Shown: in pieces, positions 18,001 to 28,899 of the stretch
How positions within the stretch are numbered: position 1 is the first letter of the stretch
Layout of the letters: each line of letters opens with the position of its first letter
Assembly (NCBI GenBank): GCA_016169945.1
Contig: JADLSH010000368.1
Location: forward strand, 1,674,001 to 1,738,000
Length of the DNA: 64,000 nt
Source: Trachythela sp. YZ-2020
Lineage: Eukaryota; Cnidaria; Anthozoa; Malacalcyonacea; Clavulariidae
Reading direction: 5' to 3'
Notes under the pieces: generated by a model
The model's input: the letters and a program-made list of their open reading frames with translations, nothing else
Database searches by the model: none
What the model was told of the DNA's origin: nothing
Program-made: the position numbers and the translations under genes

Positions 18001-19434
18001 TTACAAAGCAGCTAACAATTGAATGGATTTATGTTGAACGGTACCTGACCGTGCACAAATATTTTGTTTTACATTCATTAATATTTCAGAAACACGGTTT
18101 GGAGATTAAGCCCAAACATTTCTATTGGTCGATTCATAAAACTACAATATATTCACTAACCGTGACCGTGCACAAATGCAAACAAGAACATAGAACAAAA
18201 GCGAAAGCCGAGTTTCCTTACCATGTTATCTCTATATTAACTATGACCATTGTAAAATCTGGTCTGTATATAATAGGCCTTTTGCAGAACGTCACAAATA
18301 TGTCAAAACAATAAGTGACTGGATGGGCATGGATAACAGTGGCATTTTCAAAACAATGAAAAGACAATGGAACATTTCGAGCACTGGATCGTGACTGGAT
18401 GGCACTAGGTGTTATGACCCATTATATAACAGTATTTTGAGCAAATAATATTGAAAAAGGTCGTTTTCCCTACAGGTTATTCAATCTTCGTTGTTCGAGG
18501 AGTGTTTCCAGATTGTGAATCTGATCAAATGTTAACCTTAGTTCCTGTTGATCCCACGAAAGTCAAGTCAACGTCAACAAGAGGAAAGTCGAAAACTGAT
18601 GTAGCAAAAAATAACGGCACGAAAACTCCTGAACCACAGAAAGGTAAAGAAACTGTACTACAGAATTCTATACCTTAAAATATCACGCATTTCGGCAATG
18701 AAACGCAAGCGATTATCCTTTGGTGTTTTGACAAAAAGTAGTATCTATAAATCCATACTCTTTTCTATGGAAAACATTTCGTTAGGCCTCAACTAACTCA
18801 TCTCTAACAACTTGTAGTGGATGTAGACGAAGTAAGGAAAAAAAGAGAACAATTCTACTCAACGAGGTAGGTTTGGTTAGGTCAGCTTAAGTTAAAACGT
18901 TGCACCATAGTCCAAACATAAACCACAGAACTAAGAAGTGTACTGATTATGAACATCTTTACTGTAGATCTAACAATGATCCACCATCGTCGTCAGATCA
19001 AACAAGTCAAACGATCAATACGCCTTCTCAAGGACAAGGTACGTTCTCAATTCATATATATTTGCACTGATGATATCGTTCAAAATACATGTTTATCTGG
19101 AAAAAAACTAAAGTCACAAGATTACAGTGAAAAGTGATTTATGTCATAAAATACAATTCTCTCAAAATTCGGTAACAACCTCATATTCGCACACAAATAT
19201 ATTTCTTATTCCCAATCACAACCTTATCCCTAACGAAACATGAGGATTATAAAATTGTTAGTGTTGGAACACACAATGGTTCTATTTGACAAACTTCACC
19301 GATTTGGGCGCGGTTGTGTTTATACCAATTCATAGCTAAGTAGTAAGGTATATTTTTCTTATTTCACAGAATCAGAGGAAACGGAAGAAGAGATGCTTCA
19401 AAGAGCTCTTGCACTCTCTCTTACCAAAAGCTGA
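15100..19434 (+). CDS. ATXN3: Ataxin-3-like Josephin deubiquitinase, complete, 11 exons
   Basis: Exons: 15100-15123, 15230-15278, 15970-16085, 16820-16864, 16949-17034, 17498-17564, 17681-17768, 18476-18643, 18818-18866, 18968-19038, 19370-19434; phases join to 275 aa. The start MDYIHFEK matches the human first exon in length. Josephin domain, residues 1 to ~180: Gln9 and Cys14 (QDGSLCAQHC), His119 (RQHWFTIRKL), then WFNLDS, where the usual catalytic Asn134 is Asp. One ubiquitin-interacting motif remains at the end (EEEMLQRALALSL). There is no polyglutamine tract, and the linker is short and Ser/Thr/Pro-rich. Family role: trims ubiquitin chains in protein quality control. An AATAAA follows at 19489. 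Its last exon has been copied twice downstream (22098, 24355). Confidence 0.95.
16140..16460. repeat. Dispersed repeat fragments in ATXN3 intron 3
   Basis: Contains reversed pieces of the ~118-bp family (ACTGGATAGTTTTATCAGTT, then GGAGAAAACCTG) and the patch GGGGCGCCGTAGCC...ATTATTATTATTGTGACC. A second patch at 16680-16790 carries GGACCCCCTACA and GGCGCTCGTGCCC, shared with 31070-31110. No coding content. Confidence 0.5.
17959..18245. mobile_element. MITE-like element in ATXN3 intron 7 with 7-bp flanking repeat
   Basis: Ends CATAGTTAATATAGAGATAA and its inverse (TTATCTCTATATTAACTATG), with about 37-bp terminal inverted repeats that extend through CATGGTTAGGAAACTCG with one mismatch. Flanked on both sides by ACCATTG (17952-17958 and 18246-18252). 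287 bp, no ORF. Confidence 0.8.
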
Positions 19435-19488
19435 ACAGTCTTACAACACTCGCACATCGAAGATACAATGGATGCCTAAATTGGCCAC

Positions 19489-19494
19489 AATAAA
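19489..19494 (+). terminator. Polyadenylation signal AATAAA for ATXN3
   Basis: AATAAA 55 bp past the ataxin-3 stop codon. Related sequence, diverged, recurs after the two copied last exons. Confidence 0.6.
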
Positions 19495-19962
19495 AAACAG
19501 GAATCTCGGCTGATTGCAGGTGGCCACAGCAGGAAACAATGAAACAAAACAATTATCTATCACTATGTTGGATGGGAGTTATTCAAAGATTGATAAAAAT
19601 CTAAGACTAAAAAGTAACTAACAAATAACAATCAGTTAAATTCACGATAGTATTGAACCCGGGAATATACACCATATAGAAGTCTAAAATAAAGATTGAT
19701 ATTATCAAGTATTTAAAAGGAAATATAGATATAGTATAGAAGAACTAGAAGATTTAGTTTTATACTCATTAAAGACCAGATTATGATTATTAATTTCAAA
19801 GCAATTTACTATTTAAAGAACTAAATTACAGTAACAAATCATAAGTGTAATTGGTCTATAATAGACTATATATACTATAATTATTGCAAGCAAATTAGAA
19901 GTTCGATGATTATATAGAATTCTAGTGTCCGAGTAGTATTATAGTGTTCTATACGATGCTGA

Positions 19963-20818
19963 TCAGACTTCAATGACATCACGTCTCTCCAAGATATCCA
20001 CCAGCACAATAACAAGGCTAATGACGTTTTTGGCTAGAAATACAGCGGAATCAAAATCATACTTGAACCACAACACCAGGCGAATAACCAGGAAAGCCAC
20101 ATTTAGAATAAATTGAAAAACAATATTAGCCTTCGCTGTTTTTTTACGCTCCTTCGGTTCAATCGTTTTTTTCGTCAAACTTAACTTGGTGTATTTCAAG
20201 GAAAGACAGTAGAAAGAACAATATTGCTGCCACCAAAACTGCATATTCCCATCCCTTCGGTATTTTATCACAGATATCTTCGTGTAGTACCTCTACCATT
20301 TCAATGCCGTCAAAAAGATCGAGTACTGTTGTGAGATATAGTTGCTTCAGTAACCCATCTTCATCAGCCACTGAGGTTAGTAATAACAACATAAGTCCTG
20401 GTGTGAAACAAAGCGTTACCTTCAGAGATTTTGAGTCGAAGAATGAATCAGATTGATGAGTGTCGTCGACGGTTGTATTAGGCTTATACAAACATGCGGC
20501 TATCTCTTGTTCTCGTAGTTTCTTGTCCTCGATCACTATCCGTACAAATATCACTCCAATCATAATCACAAGCACACAGGAATAAAGTAACCATACGATA
20601 CTCAAATGATCTTTCAGTTTCAATTTGTCACAACACAAAGTAATAGCCAAATAGATTAGTGGTATGAGAAACATCCCTGCCAGGGCATAGAAACCGCATT
20701 CGTCTTTACCTTCATAGTGTTCATAGTGTTCAACAACGAATTGCGACAACAGGACAGCTTGTGCAGCGACGAACAAGACAAAGAACCCCCTGCTTATATA
20801 ATAAAGCTTTACTGCCAT
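19963..20818 (-). pseudogene. TMEM121-like membrane protein, copy A, broken by one-base frameshift
   Basis: Two overlapping frames together match the whole length of copies B and C. The first (20159-20818, 219 aa) starts MAVKLYYISRGFF and holds five hydrophobic segments. The second (from about 20170 down to 19963) supplies the last two, with VFLAKNVISLVI. The switch falls at a run of seven A (minus strand, about 20166-20172) after KFDEK: one A fewer would keep the frame. It may be a recent mutation, a read error or a genuinely shortened protein. Segments such as LKVTLCFTPGLMLLLL, DLFDGIEMVEVLHED and FLAKNVI resemble the TMEM121/CECR6 family. Intronless. The function of this family is poorly known. 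It lies tail to tail with ATXN3. Confidence 0.7.
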
Positions 20819-21105
20819 TTTTTGTTGTTCGTCTAGTCACACAAGACAAGAAAATGAAAGAAATGGTGCGTCCCATGTAAAACGATATATGTGCATTAGG
20901 TATTGCTATGGAAATGGAAATGTTTTGCATAACAACACTTTTCAGCAACCACTGCATCAATAGTATATACATAATATACACAAAACGCGCTTCTCTCGAT
21001 TATTTAACTTTGGGCATTACAATACTATGCAAAAAAAAGAGACATTTCTAAGACTAAGGTTAGCAAAAAATGCAAGCTAAGACAAACTTTTTTGCATATA
21101 GCGTT

Positions 21106-21890
21106 TCATTTTTCCAAGAAACTGGATTCTAAGAAAACTGGATTAGTTGCGTAACGATGCGCGCGCATGTTTTCAACAATCTTTGGCAAATGGGTCAATT
21201 GCTCAGGAACAACACACTTGGCCTTCAACTCATCTTTCACTCTGCTCAGGTAATCTGGATCTGGATAACCAAACCTAAAGAAAATAGGATAATATAGAAG
21301 ACGCATAATGCGTCCGGAGAGATAATACGTCTCTAGTATTTCCACTCTTACTTCCGCTCTCCTATTTGGTTTTCTTCCACAAGTCTATCATTTACTTACC
21401 CTTGTGGTCCTCCATTAATGCTTGTTTTATGATGGATATCATTCCATGTAACACAATTATCCTGTCCGGTCGTGTAAGACCTTCCTACCGTAAATGTCAG
21501 GTTGTTATCAAACGCCTTTCTCAGCATTCTTAATACAACATCACCCTCCCTATTTGCAGGTAAATACGCCCGACGTGTTGTGCCTGAAAATGCCTGACCA
21601 GGTCTTGGATGCCTGTTGTCCTGACGACAACTTGGTATGGCGTAGGTTATGACGTGACACACATATCCTTCGTAACCAGGCAAATTTTGTGATGACCTCT
21701 GAACACTCTGGCATTGTACCGCTAGGTTGACTCCCTTTAGTGATTCCATACACCTCTTGACATTTCTTCGATCTGATAAGTGAACGCTTTCTCAATGCAA
21801 CTTGCAAAATCTATGACCACATTTTGGCAAAGAAGTTTCATTTGTGAAAGGGTAGCGGCATATGGGACAATTTAAACACTCTTGGAGAGA
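21106..21890 (-). pseudogene. Deltex 3' end copy 1 (RING-DTC fragment), broken
   Basis: Duplicate of the last two exons of the deltex gene. The last exon (21106-21274) still reads [19 protein letters not shown] but runs on into an extended tail. The RING-DTC exon (about 21400-21890) has at least two small deletions in the RING (near KSCIE and KKCPICQ) that shift the frame, so the DTC part is split over two frames (21396-21749 and 21550-21807). The acceptor seen in the intact copies (TTTTAG before GT) is gone. No upstream exon. Treated as a relic. Confidence 0.85.
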
Positions 21891-22097
21891 ATAAGGGGGG
21901 GGGGTCTTAATAGAGAGGGGGCTTATCTATTTGGCAGTAAAATTTGAAAGAAACTATGTACGCGAATTCATATTTGCAAAATGATATCGTTCAAAATATA
22001 TGCTTCTCTGGAAAAGACCCAGACATAAACTTGTTAGTGTTGGAACACACAGTGCCATTGGTTCTATTTGACAAGGTATAATTTTCTTATTTCACAG

Positions 22098-22166
22098 AGA
22101 CCGAGGAAATTAAACAGAAGAGATGCTTGAAAGAGCTCTAGCACTCTCTCTATTAACTCAAGGCTG
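22098..22166 (+). pseudogene. Relic copy of the ATXN3 last exon, unit 2
   Basis: TTTCACAG acceptor followed by a sequence matching the real last exon (GAGGAAA..AGATGCTTGAAAGAGCTC, GCACTCTCTC, AAGGCTGAACAG) with indels that break the UIM frame. No other ataxin-3 exon lies nearby, so it cannot be a gene. It marks a duplication unit. Confidence 0.85.
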
Positions 22167-22789
22167 AACAGACTTGCAATACTGCCACATAGAAAGCTGG
22201 ATGCCTATAATGGCCATAATAAAACACAGGACTAGATTACGTCTGATTGGTGGTCACACCAGGAAACAAACATAACATTGACATATGGTTATGTTGGATG
22301 AAATTTGATGAAATTTATTGGTAAAAATCTAAAAATTAGTCAACTTCGAGATAAAATAGAAGTCTAAAGACTGACATTACCAAATATTTAAATAAAGAAA
22401 TATAGATTTGAACTTAAAGAAAGTATATATATATATATAAAGTAAAAAATATATACATATAGTACGAGATATGTACATAATTGAAGATGTACATCGAAAG
22501 ATATCCGAACTGAAACCTACTTATAGTCACATGTCTTGACTGTATATTCAAAAACAATGCACAACGTTTTATAATCATTAAAGACGAGATTATGATTTTT
22601 AATTTCAAATCAATTTAAGAAATTTAAAGTAACAGATTAAAAGTCCAATTGGTCTATATACATATTGTAATCAATGCATGCAAATTAGAAGTTCGATTAA
22701 TATGAATCATGATTATAGTCTTAAAGAATATCATATACAGAATTACGGGTTCAGTATATATCACTTCTCTTACGTACTGTTGTAGTACT

Positions 22790-23773
22790 CTACGTCGATA
22801 GGGATGTATTACTAATTCCCAACTCAAACACTTCCTCCTGACGCTGAGCTTTCTTGTCAGACTTTCCCAGATCAATCTTATCAGATTTTGTAATGATGTA
22901 ACCGCTTGCTTCCAAGATATCAACCACTGTAATAACGAGGGCAATCACGTTTTTTGCCAAAAATATAACGGAATCAAAATCATAGTGGAGCCACAACACC
23001 GAGCGAATAAAAAGGAAAGACAAATTAAGAATAATTTGAAAAACAGTGTTAGCAACCGCTCTTTCCTTGTGAAACTGTGCCTCCGTCTTCTGCGTCTTTG
23101 GCTTCTCTGCCTCCTTCGTCTTCGATTGACCGGCATCACTTGGCTTTTCGAATTCTATTTGGTGTACTTCAAGGAAAGACAGTAGAAAGAACAATAATGC
23201 AGCGACTAAAACTGCAATCTCCCATCCCTTAGGTATTTTATCACAGACATCTTCGTGCAGGACCTCTAACATTTCAACGCCGTCATAAAGATCCATTACC
23301 GTTGTATAATACAGTTGCTTCAGTGTCTCACTTTCATCAGTCACTGAGGTTAATAACAGTAACATAAGTCCTGGTGTGAAACAAAGCGTTATCTTTAGAA
23401 ATTTGGAGTCGAAGAAAGAATGAGGCTTGGTGGTTGTGTTGTTAACATTAGGCGTGCATAAACATGTGGCTATCTCTTGTTCTCGCAGCTTATTGTCTTC
23501 GATCACTATCCGTCCATAAATCACTCCAATCATTATCACAAGCACACAGGAATAAAAGAGCCATACGTGACCCAAACGATATTTCAGTCCGCCATGTTTC
23601 AAAGTTCTAGCCCAATAGAGTAGTGGTATGACAAACAGCCCTGGCAGGCCATAGAAACCGCCATTTTCACAGTGATCAACGACGAACTTCGACAACAGAA
23701 AAGCTTGTGCAACGACGAAGGCGAAAAAGAAAACCCTGCTTATTATAGACAACTTCACTGAAAATAACGCCAT
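22790..23773 (-). CDS. TMEM121-like multi-pass membrane protein, copy B, intact, intronless
   Basis: 327 aa, starting MALFSVKLSIISR. Hydrophobic segments at roughly residues 10-30, 40-58, 68-92, 125-147, 178-197, 243-263 and 270-290 suggest about seven membrane spans. Conserved blocks: VWLFYSCVLVIMIGV, LKITLCFTPGLMLLLL, TVMDLYDGVEMLEVLHEDVC, VIFLAKNVIALVI. From memory these align with the VPGLFLLLV, LDLLDLLDM and VGKNVVALA regions of human TMEM121, so membership is likely but not tested. It differs from A and C by a Lys/Glu-rich insertion before the sixth span and an extra charged tail after ASGYIITK. Molecular function unknown. It is the middle member of the tandem array. Confidence 0.8.
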   Translation of the reverse strand: MALFSVKLSIISRVFFFAFVVAQAFLLSKFVVDHCENGGFYGLPGLFVIPLLYWARTLKHGGLKYRLGHVWLFYSCVLVIMIGVIYGRIVIEDNKLREQEIATCLCTPNVNNTTTKPHSFFDSKFLKITLCFTPGLMLLLLTSVTDESETLKQLYYTTVMDLYDGVEMLEVLHEDVCDKIPKGWEIAVLVAALLFFLLSFLEVHQIEFEKPSDAGQSKTKEAEKPKTQKTEAQFHKERAVANTVFQIILNLSFLFIRSVLWLHYDFDSVIFLAKNVIALVITVVDILEASGYIITKSDKIDLGKSDKKAQRQEEVFELGISNTSLST

Positions 23774-24091
23774 GATTTTGTTGTTCGTCTAGTCACACAA
23801 GAAAATGAAAGTAATTTTAGGGAGAAGGGGACGTCCCATGTAAAACGATATAGGTATATTTGGTATTGCTATGGAAATAGAAATATTTTGCATAACAACA
23901 CTGCATCTATAGTGTTCATATTACACACAAAACGCGCTTCTCTCGATTATTTAATATTGGACATTACAAACACTATGCAAGAAAAAAGAGACGGAGCATT
24001 TTCACGAATTTTCTGGTTACATTTCTAAGACTAAGGTTAGGACAAAAGTGCAAGCTAAGACAAACGTTTTTGCATATAGACTTATAGTGTT

Positions 24092-24218
24092 TCATTTTTC
24101 CAAGAAACTGGATTCTAAGAAAACTGGATTAGTTGCATAACGATGCGCGCGCATGTTTTCGACAATCTTTGGCGAATGGGCCAATTACTCAGAAACAGTA
24201 CCCTTGGCCTTAACCCCA
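24092..24218 (-). pseudogene. Relic of the deltex last exon, unit 2
   Basis: Matches 21106-21220, including GATGCGCGCGCATGTTTTC and ACCCTTGGCCTTAA, then stops abruptly where the FGYPDPDYL codons should begin and turns into unrelated sequence. The RING-DTC exon is missing, so this unit lost most of its deltex part. Confidence 0.8.
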
Positions 24219-24354
24219 ATCACAACCCTGGTGTAGAATTCTACAACCGTGCCAACCTTACAACAAGTGTTGGAGCAAACAATGCCATTGGTTCGATTTG
24301 ACAAACTTCACCCAATTGGGCGATGTCATTAGCTAAGGTATGTATTATTTCACA

Positions 24355-24419
24355 GAGTCAGAGGAAACGGAAGAAGATGCTTGAAAGAGCTCTAGCACTC
24401 TCTCTAACTCAAGGCTGAA
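24355..24419 (+). pseudogene. Relic copy of the ATXN3 last exon, unit 3
   Basis: After TTTCACAG the sequence GTCAGAGGAAACGGAAGAAG is the same as in the true exon, but two bases are missing before ATGCTT, which brings a stop into the expected frame. CTCTAGCACTCTCTC and AAGGCTGAACAGTC match afterwards. Confidence 0.85.
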
Positions 24420-25088
24420 CAGTCTTACAACACTGCCACGTGGAAGGTACAATGGATGGCTGTATTGGCCATAATAAACTGAACACAGCATTACGGCTGC
24501 ATGGATGGTGGCTACAGCAGGAAACAAACGAACCATTGACGTATCACTATGTTAGATGGGAGTTACTCAAAGATTGGTAAAAATCTAATAAGTAACTAAC
24601 AATTGAACAATCTGTCGACTTCGAAATAAAATATAAGTCTAAAGATTAACATAACCAGATATTTAAGTAAAGAAATATAGATTTGAAGAAAGTATATATA
24701 AAGTAAAATATATACATATAGTACGAATATGCATGTAATAGAAGATGTACACCGTCATCAAAAGAAAATCCGAACTAAGAAAAGAAACCTATTTTGTATT
24801 CTGTTATATCATTTACACTCGCATGTCTTGACTGTATATTCAAAAACAATACCGCACAACGTTTAGTTTATACTTATTAAAGACGACATTATAATTATGA
24901 ATTTCAAAGCAAGTTAAGAAATTTAAAATAACAGATTAAAAGTTTAATTGGTCTATATATATTTATATATTGTAACCAATGCAAGATAATTAGACGTTCG
25001 ATAACTATAATTATAAAGTGATTATATAGAATTACAGGTTCTTAATTTGTCTGTATAAACCTCTCTATTGTAATAGTGCCCACCAATC

Positions 25089-25946
25089 TCATTGAGATTC
25101 TGTAGTGATGAAACCGAGTAGTTCCAAGACTGGAACCAACGCAATAACAAGGGCAATGACATTTTTGGCCAGAAATACAGCGGAATCAAAATCATACTTG
25201 AGCCACAACACTAGGCGAATAATCAGGAAAGCCAAATTTAATATAATTTGAAAGATAGTAGTGACCAATGTTGTTATCTTGCGAGCCTTTGATTCACCAT
25301 CTTCATCATCGAATTTTACTTGGTGTATTTCAAGGGGAGAGAGCAGAAAGAACAATAATGCAGCGACTAAAACTGCATATTCCCATTCCATTGGTATTTT
25401 ATCACAGACATCTTCGTGCAAGACTTCTATCATTTCAATGCCGTCAAAAAGATCCATAACCGTTGTTAGATGGAGTAACTCGAGTGTCCCACTTTCATCA
25501 ATGACTGAAGTTAACAAAAGTAACATTTCTCCTGGTGTGAAACAAAGCGTTATCTTTAGAAATTTTGAGTCGAAAAAGGTATCAGAATGATTAGAATTTA
25601 TTGCGCTTTTCGCAGAGGCGTTGCACAAATTACTTGTGAAGATTTCTTCTTCTCGTAGCTTATCGTGGTCTATTAGTATCACTCCAAAGATCCATGCCAT
25701 CATTATTACCAGCGCAACCGTGTAGAAAAACCAGACGAGACCTAAACGATTTTTCAGATTATCAAACCACAGCACTCCAACCCAGGTGAATAGCGACAGA
25801 AATATAAACATTGCTGCTAAGCCAAAGAAGCTGTCACTTTCTTCATGATCAACTAGATACTTGGACAAGAGAAATCCTTGAATAATAATTATGACGACAA
25901 AGAAAAACCTGCTGATTTTATAAAGCTTCAATGGGAGCACCGCCAT
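25089..25946 (-). CDS. TMEM121-like multi-pass membrane protein, copy C, intact, intronless
   Basis: 285 aa, starting MAVLPLKLYKISRFFF, with the same seven hydrophobic segments and blocks (LKITLCFTPGEMLLLL, TVMDLFDGIEMIEVLHEDVC, AVFLAKNVIALVIA) as copy B but a shorter loop before the sixth span. A Glu sits inside the fourth segment (CFTPGEM), where A and B have Leu. The 5' flank is more diverged from A and B than they are from each other, so C may be the oldest copy boundary; this is a visual impression. Resembles TMEM121/CECR6; role unknown. Confidence 0.8.
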   Translation of the reverse strand: MAVLPLKLYKISRFFFVVIIIIQGFLLSKYLVDHEESDSFFGLAAMFIFLSLFTWVGVLWFDNLKNRLGLVWFFYTVALVIMMAWIFGVILIDHDKLREEEIFTSNLCNASAKSAINSNHSDTFFDSKFLKITLCFTPGEMLLLLTSVIDESGTLELLHLTTVMDLFDGIEMIEVLHEDVCDKIPMEWEYAVLVAALLFFLLSPLEIHQVKFDDEDGESKARKITTLVTTIFQIILNLAFLIIRLVLWLKYDFDSAVFLAKNVIALVIALVPVLELLGFITTESQ

Positions 25947-26407
25947 GGTATTAGTTCGTAATTCGTTTGACGTTTACACACACTGTGTCCTTTCCTTGAA
26001 CCGAAACCAAAATTAACATGGAAATAATTACATATTCTATTAAAGTTATATGCATACCAGTTATTGCCATGGAGATTGATAAATATTGTGTGATAATATA
26101 AACACTTATCATTTAATAAACGAATGGATATATGGTGGAAAAACTGAAATATTAAGATTTGACATACACTATACAGTATTACAAATGGTCTATGGAAGAA
26201 AAAGCCAAAAAGGTAATTGGAGATTTTCAGTAATTATATATTTTTGGTTACAATTCTATGGTTGGAAAAAAGTGCAAGCTAAGCCAAATTTTTTTTGCAT
26301 AAATTATGTTTTCATTATTCCAAGAAACAGGATTCTAAGAAAACTGGACCAGTTGCGTAACGATGCGCGCGCATGTTTTTGACAATCATTGGCAGCATTC
26401 AATTTCT

Positions 26408-27466
26408 TTACTCAGGAAAAATACCCTTGGCTTTCAACTCATCTTTCACTCTGTTCAGGTAGTCCGGATCTGGATAACCAAACCTTAAGAAAATGAAAAT
26501 AACATCAGCAAATGCGAAATGAATCCATATACACATCCATAGCGTTCCATATTCATTGGGCGTTTTTTACGCATTAAACGTCCGGTCGAAATTGGGCAAG
26601 CATTTATGATTTATAGTTTGTCTGATTATGCGTCTTCAGTATAAAGACGGGCACGAGGCACATTATGCCATTTATGCATCCAGACGAACTATGTTTCGTA
26701 GCGACGCACAACCAATGATAGTTCGTCTAGACGCGTAATGCGTCTTGTCGGTCCGTCTTTATAACTGAAGACGCATAACAAAGATAGCTTATTCACCTGA
26801 TAATTTGTCCCATCTTCACTAGACGAATAATATAGACTACGCATAATGTACCCAGACGGAAAATGTGTCTCTGATGTTAAAACGGCTAGTCACACTACTT
26901 TCTTTTTCCTCCTACTTTCATTCTTTTCATTCACTCTCCTATTTGGTTTTCTTCTACAAGTCTACGATTTACTCACCCTTGTGGTCCTCCATTAATGCTT
27001 GTTTTATGATGGATATCATTCCATGTAACACAATTATCCTGTCCGGTCGTGTAAGACCTTCCTACCGTAAATGTCAGGTTGTTATCAAACGCCTTTCTCA
27101 GCATCTTCAATACAACATCACCCTCCCTATTTGCAGGTAAATACGCCCGACGTGTGGTGCCTGAAAATGCCTGACCAGGTCTTGGATGCCTGTTGTCTTG
27201 ACGACCACTTGGTATGGCATAGGTTATGACGTGACACCCATATCCTTCGTAACCAGGCAAATTTTGTGATGAACTCTGAACACTCATTGTACCGCTAGGT
27301 TGACTCCCTTTAGTGATTCCATACACCTCTTGACATATTGGGCATTTCTTCTGATAAGTGAACGCTTTCTCAATACAAGACTTGCAAAATCTATGACCAC
27401 AGTTTGGCAAAGCAGTTTCATTTGTGAAAGGGTAGCGACATATGGGACAGTTTAAACACTCTTTAC
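26408..27466 (-). CDS. Second, intact deltex-type RING-DTC cassette (two exons, no 5' exon found)
   Basis: Exon a 26977-27466 (490 nt, same length as in the full gene) has TTTTAG before and GTGAGT after; exon b is 26408-26483. Joined, they encode a C4/C3H-type RING ([28 protein letters not shown]) and a full deltex C-terminal fold ([73 protein letters not shown]). Family role: the RING recruits E2-ubiquitin and DTC binds ADP-ribose/NAD+. No start exon was found between 27467 and 31317. Exon a opens in the same phase as the matching exon of the macro gene upstream, so it could serve as an alternative 3' end, or be a recent unexpressed copy. The intron holds a foldback repeat. Confidence 0.65.
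26630..26800. mobile_element. Foldback insertion in the cassette intron
   Basis: ATTATGCGTCTTCAGTATAA..CCAGACGAACTAT is followed by the inverse ATAGTTCGTCT..TATAACTGAAGACGCATAA. The matching intron of copy 1 (21275-21395) has only a short related stretch, so most of this arrived after duplication or was lost there. Confidence 0.6.
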
Positions 27467-28899
27467 CTAAAATGTTTAAATGAACACTCCTTACCTAAAA
27501 CACTCCTTACCTAAAATGCTTCACAAGAGACTTAATATCGATTTCAGGCACGTGTGAGGGGCAGGCATAATGAAAGAGGGGCTTAATAGAGAGGGAAACT
27601 TTCCTTTATAAAGGGGGTGGGTTATTAAAGAGTAGGAAAGGGCTTATTTGAAAGGTTGGGGGCTTAATAGAGGATTTACGAATTATGATGTAACACACAA
27701 GACACATTCAGCGTTGGGTAATAAATATTGCATTGGTTTCATGTTTTGCCTAAAGGAATACTTAAGCAGATTAGGGCCAATCCCCAAATTCATTCATTGG
27801 TTTTATATTTTATAGGGTATCAAGGCACTGAGTTACTGTGGTTAATGGTAAAATATGTATTAACATATATTAATTAATAATAACCAGTAATTTATAGAAA
27901 TCGATGAATCTTCAACGACCTGCAATTTCAAACCATTGTCTTCGCAATCAGGGATGCGGTCAGGGCAAGGCTCAAAACAATAGCCACGATTTCTCGAATT
28001 ATTACTAATTTTGGCATTCTCTAATAACGTAGAGCTATAAAGTGTGTCGTTTAAGTAGTGTGTAAAGCACATGCAATCATGTCAGAATAAATATTTAGGA
28101 CCAGGTTTTCGCTACTATTATATTTAGATCAAAATGTGTGGTAGTACTAACCTTGCATCATCACGAGGCTGTTTCAGTCCTGATTCAGAAGTAGCAATAC
28201 ATACGTTGTGCTGATTCTAGTCAGTTTATAAACAGTTTATAAACATGGAAATTTGGTCTCGAGAAAACGAAAGTAAGCAACAGGAAATAGACTACTAGGG
28301 AATTCCAAGTATCGTGATATTGGTACGACGGATAGAATTTCATCATGATGTAAACACAGTGACATTTTGACTTTATTATTAACTCTTCTTAAACTTTTAA
28401 CTGAACTCTTTTATCTAACTTATTCTTAAACTTTTTAAACTGTATTAAGCCTTTACCAGTCGTATGGCTTATGGTAACATTTGTATTCTATTCTAACGCA
28501 AGACAATATTATAATTGTCAGCCGGAGAGTATACACAATGCAAATACAGATAATTCTATCATTTCGAGTAAAAACAATACCCTAACAGACACTGTTTACA
28601 ATCTTGTTTTATTTGTAGTTTTGTACCCCATATATACCTTACCCAAAGAATCCTGTGCAACAATAAGCTCTTTCATAGGTGCCTATTAAGTCTATTAAAT
28701 GTTTCTACTTTCAATCTCACAAATGTTTCGTGTAAACGACAAGTTATTGAGCGATTGCAAGCGTTTAGAAGTTCGGGGTGACCATCCAAGCTTGGTGGAT
28801 AACCGGTAAAAAAAAACTCACAATCTGATTGGCTAAATGGACGCGGATCGCAATCTGATTGGTTAACTATGAAGACGGACTGCAACGTAAAGGGATAGC

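Larger units (their letters stand above)
19330..27480. repeat. Threefold segmental duplication (ATXN3 last exon + TMEM121-like + deltex 3' end)
   Basis: Three units in the same order: about 19330-21890, 22080-24220 and 24335-27480. Each begins in the last intron of ataxin-3, passes a TMEM121-like gene and ends in the 3' part of a deltex gene. Shared non-coding words include ACGATGCGCGCGCATGTTTT and AAGCTAAGACAAAC upstream of the membrane genes. Unit 2 has lost most of deltex. The ancestral order was therefore ATXN3 > < TMEM121-like < deltex. Confidence 0.85.

Noticed and set aside
20730..20981. 83-aa ORF upstream of TMEM121-like copy A
   Set aside because: Overlaps the real start in another frame and has no counterpart at copies B and C.
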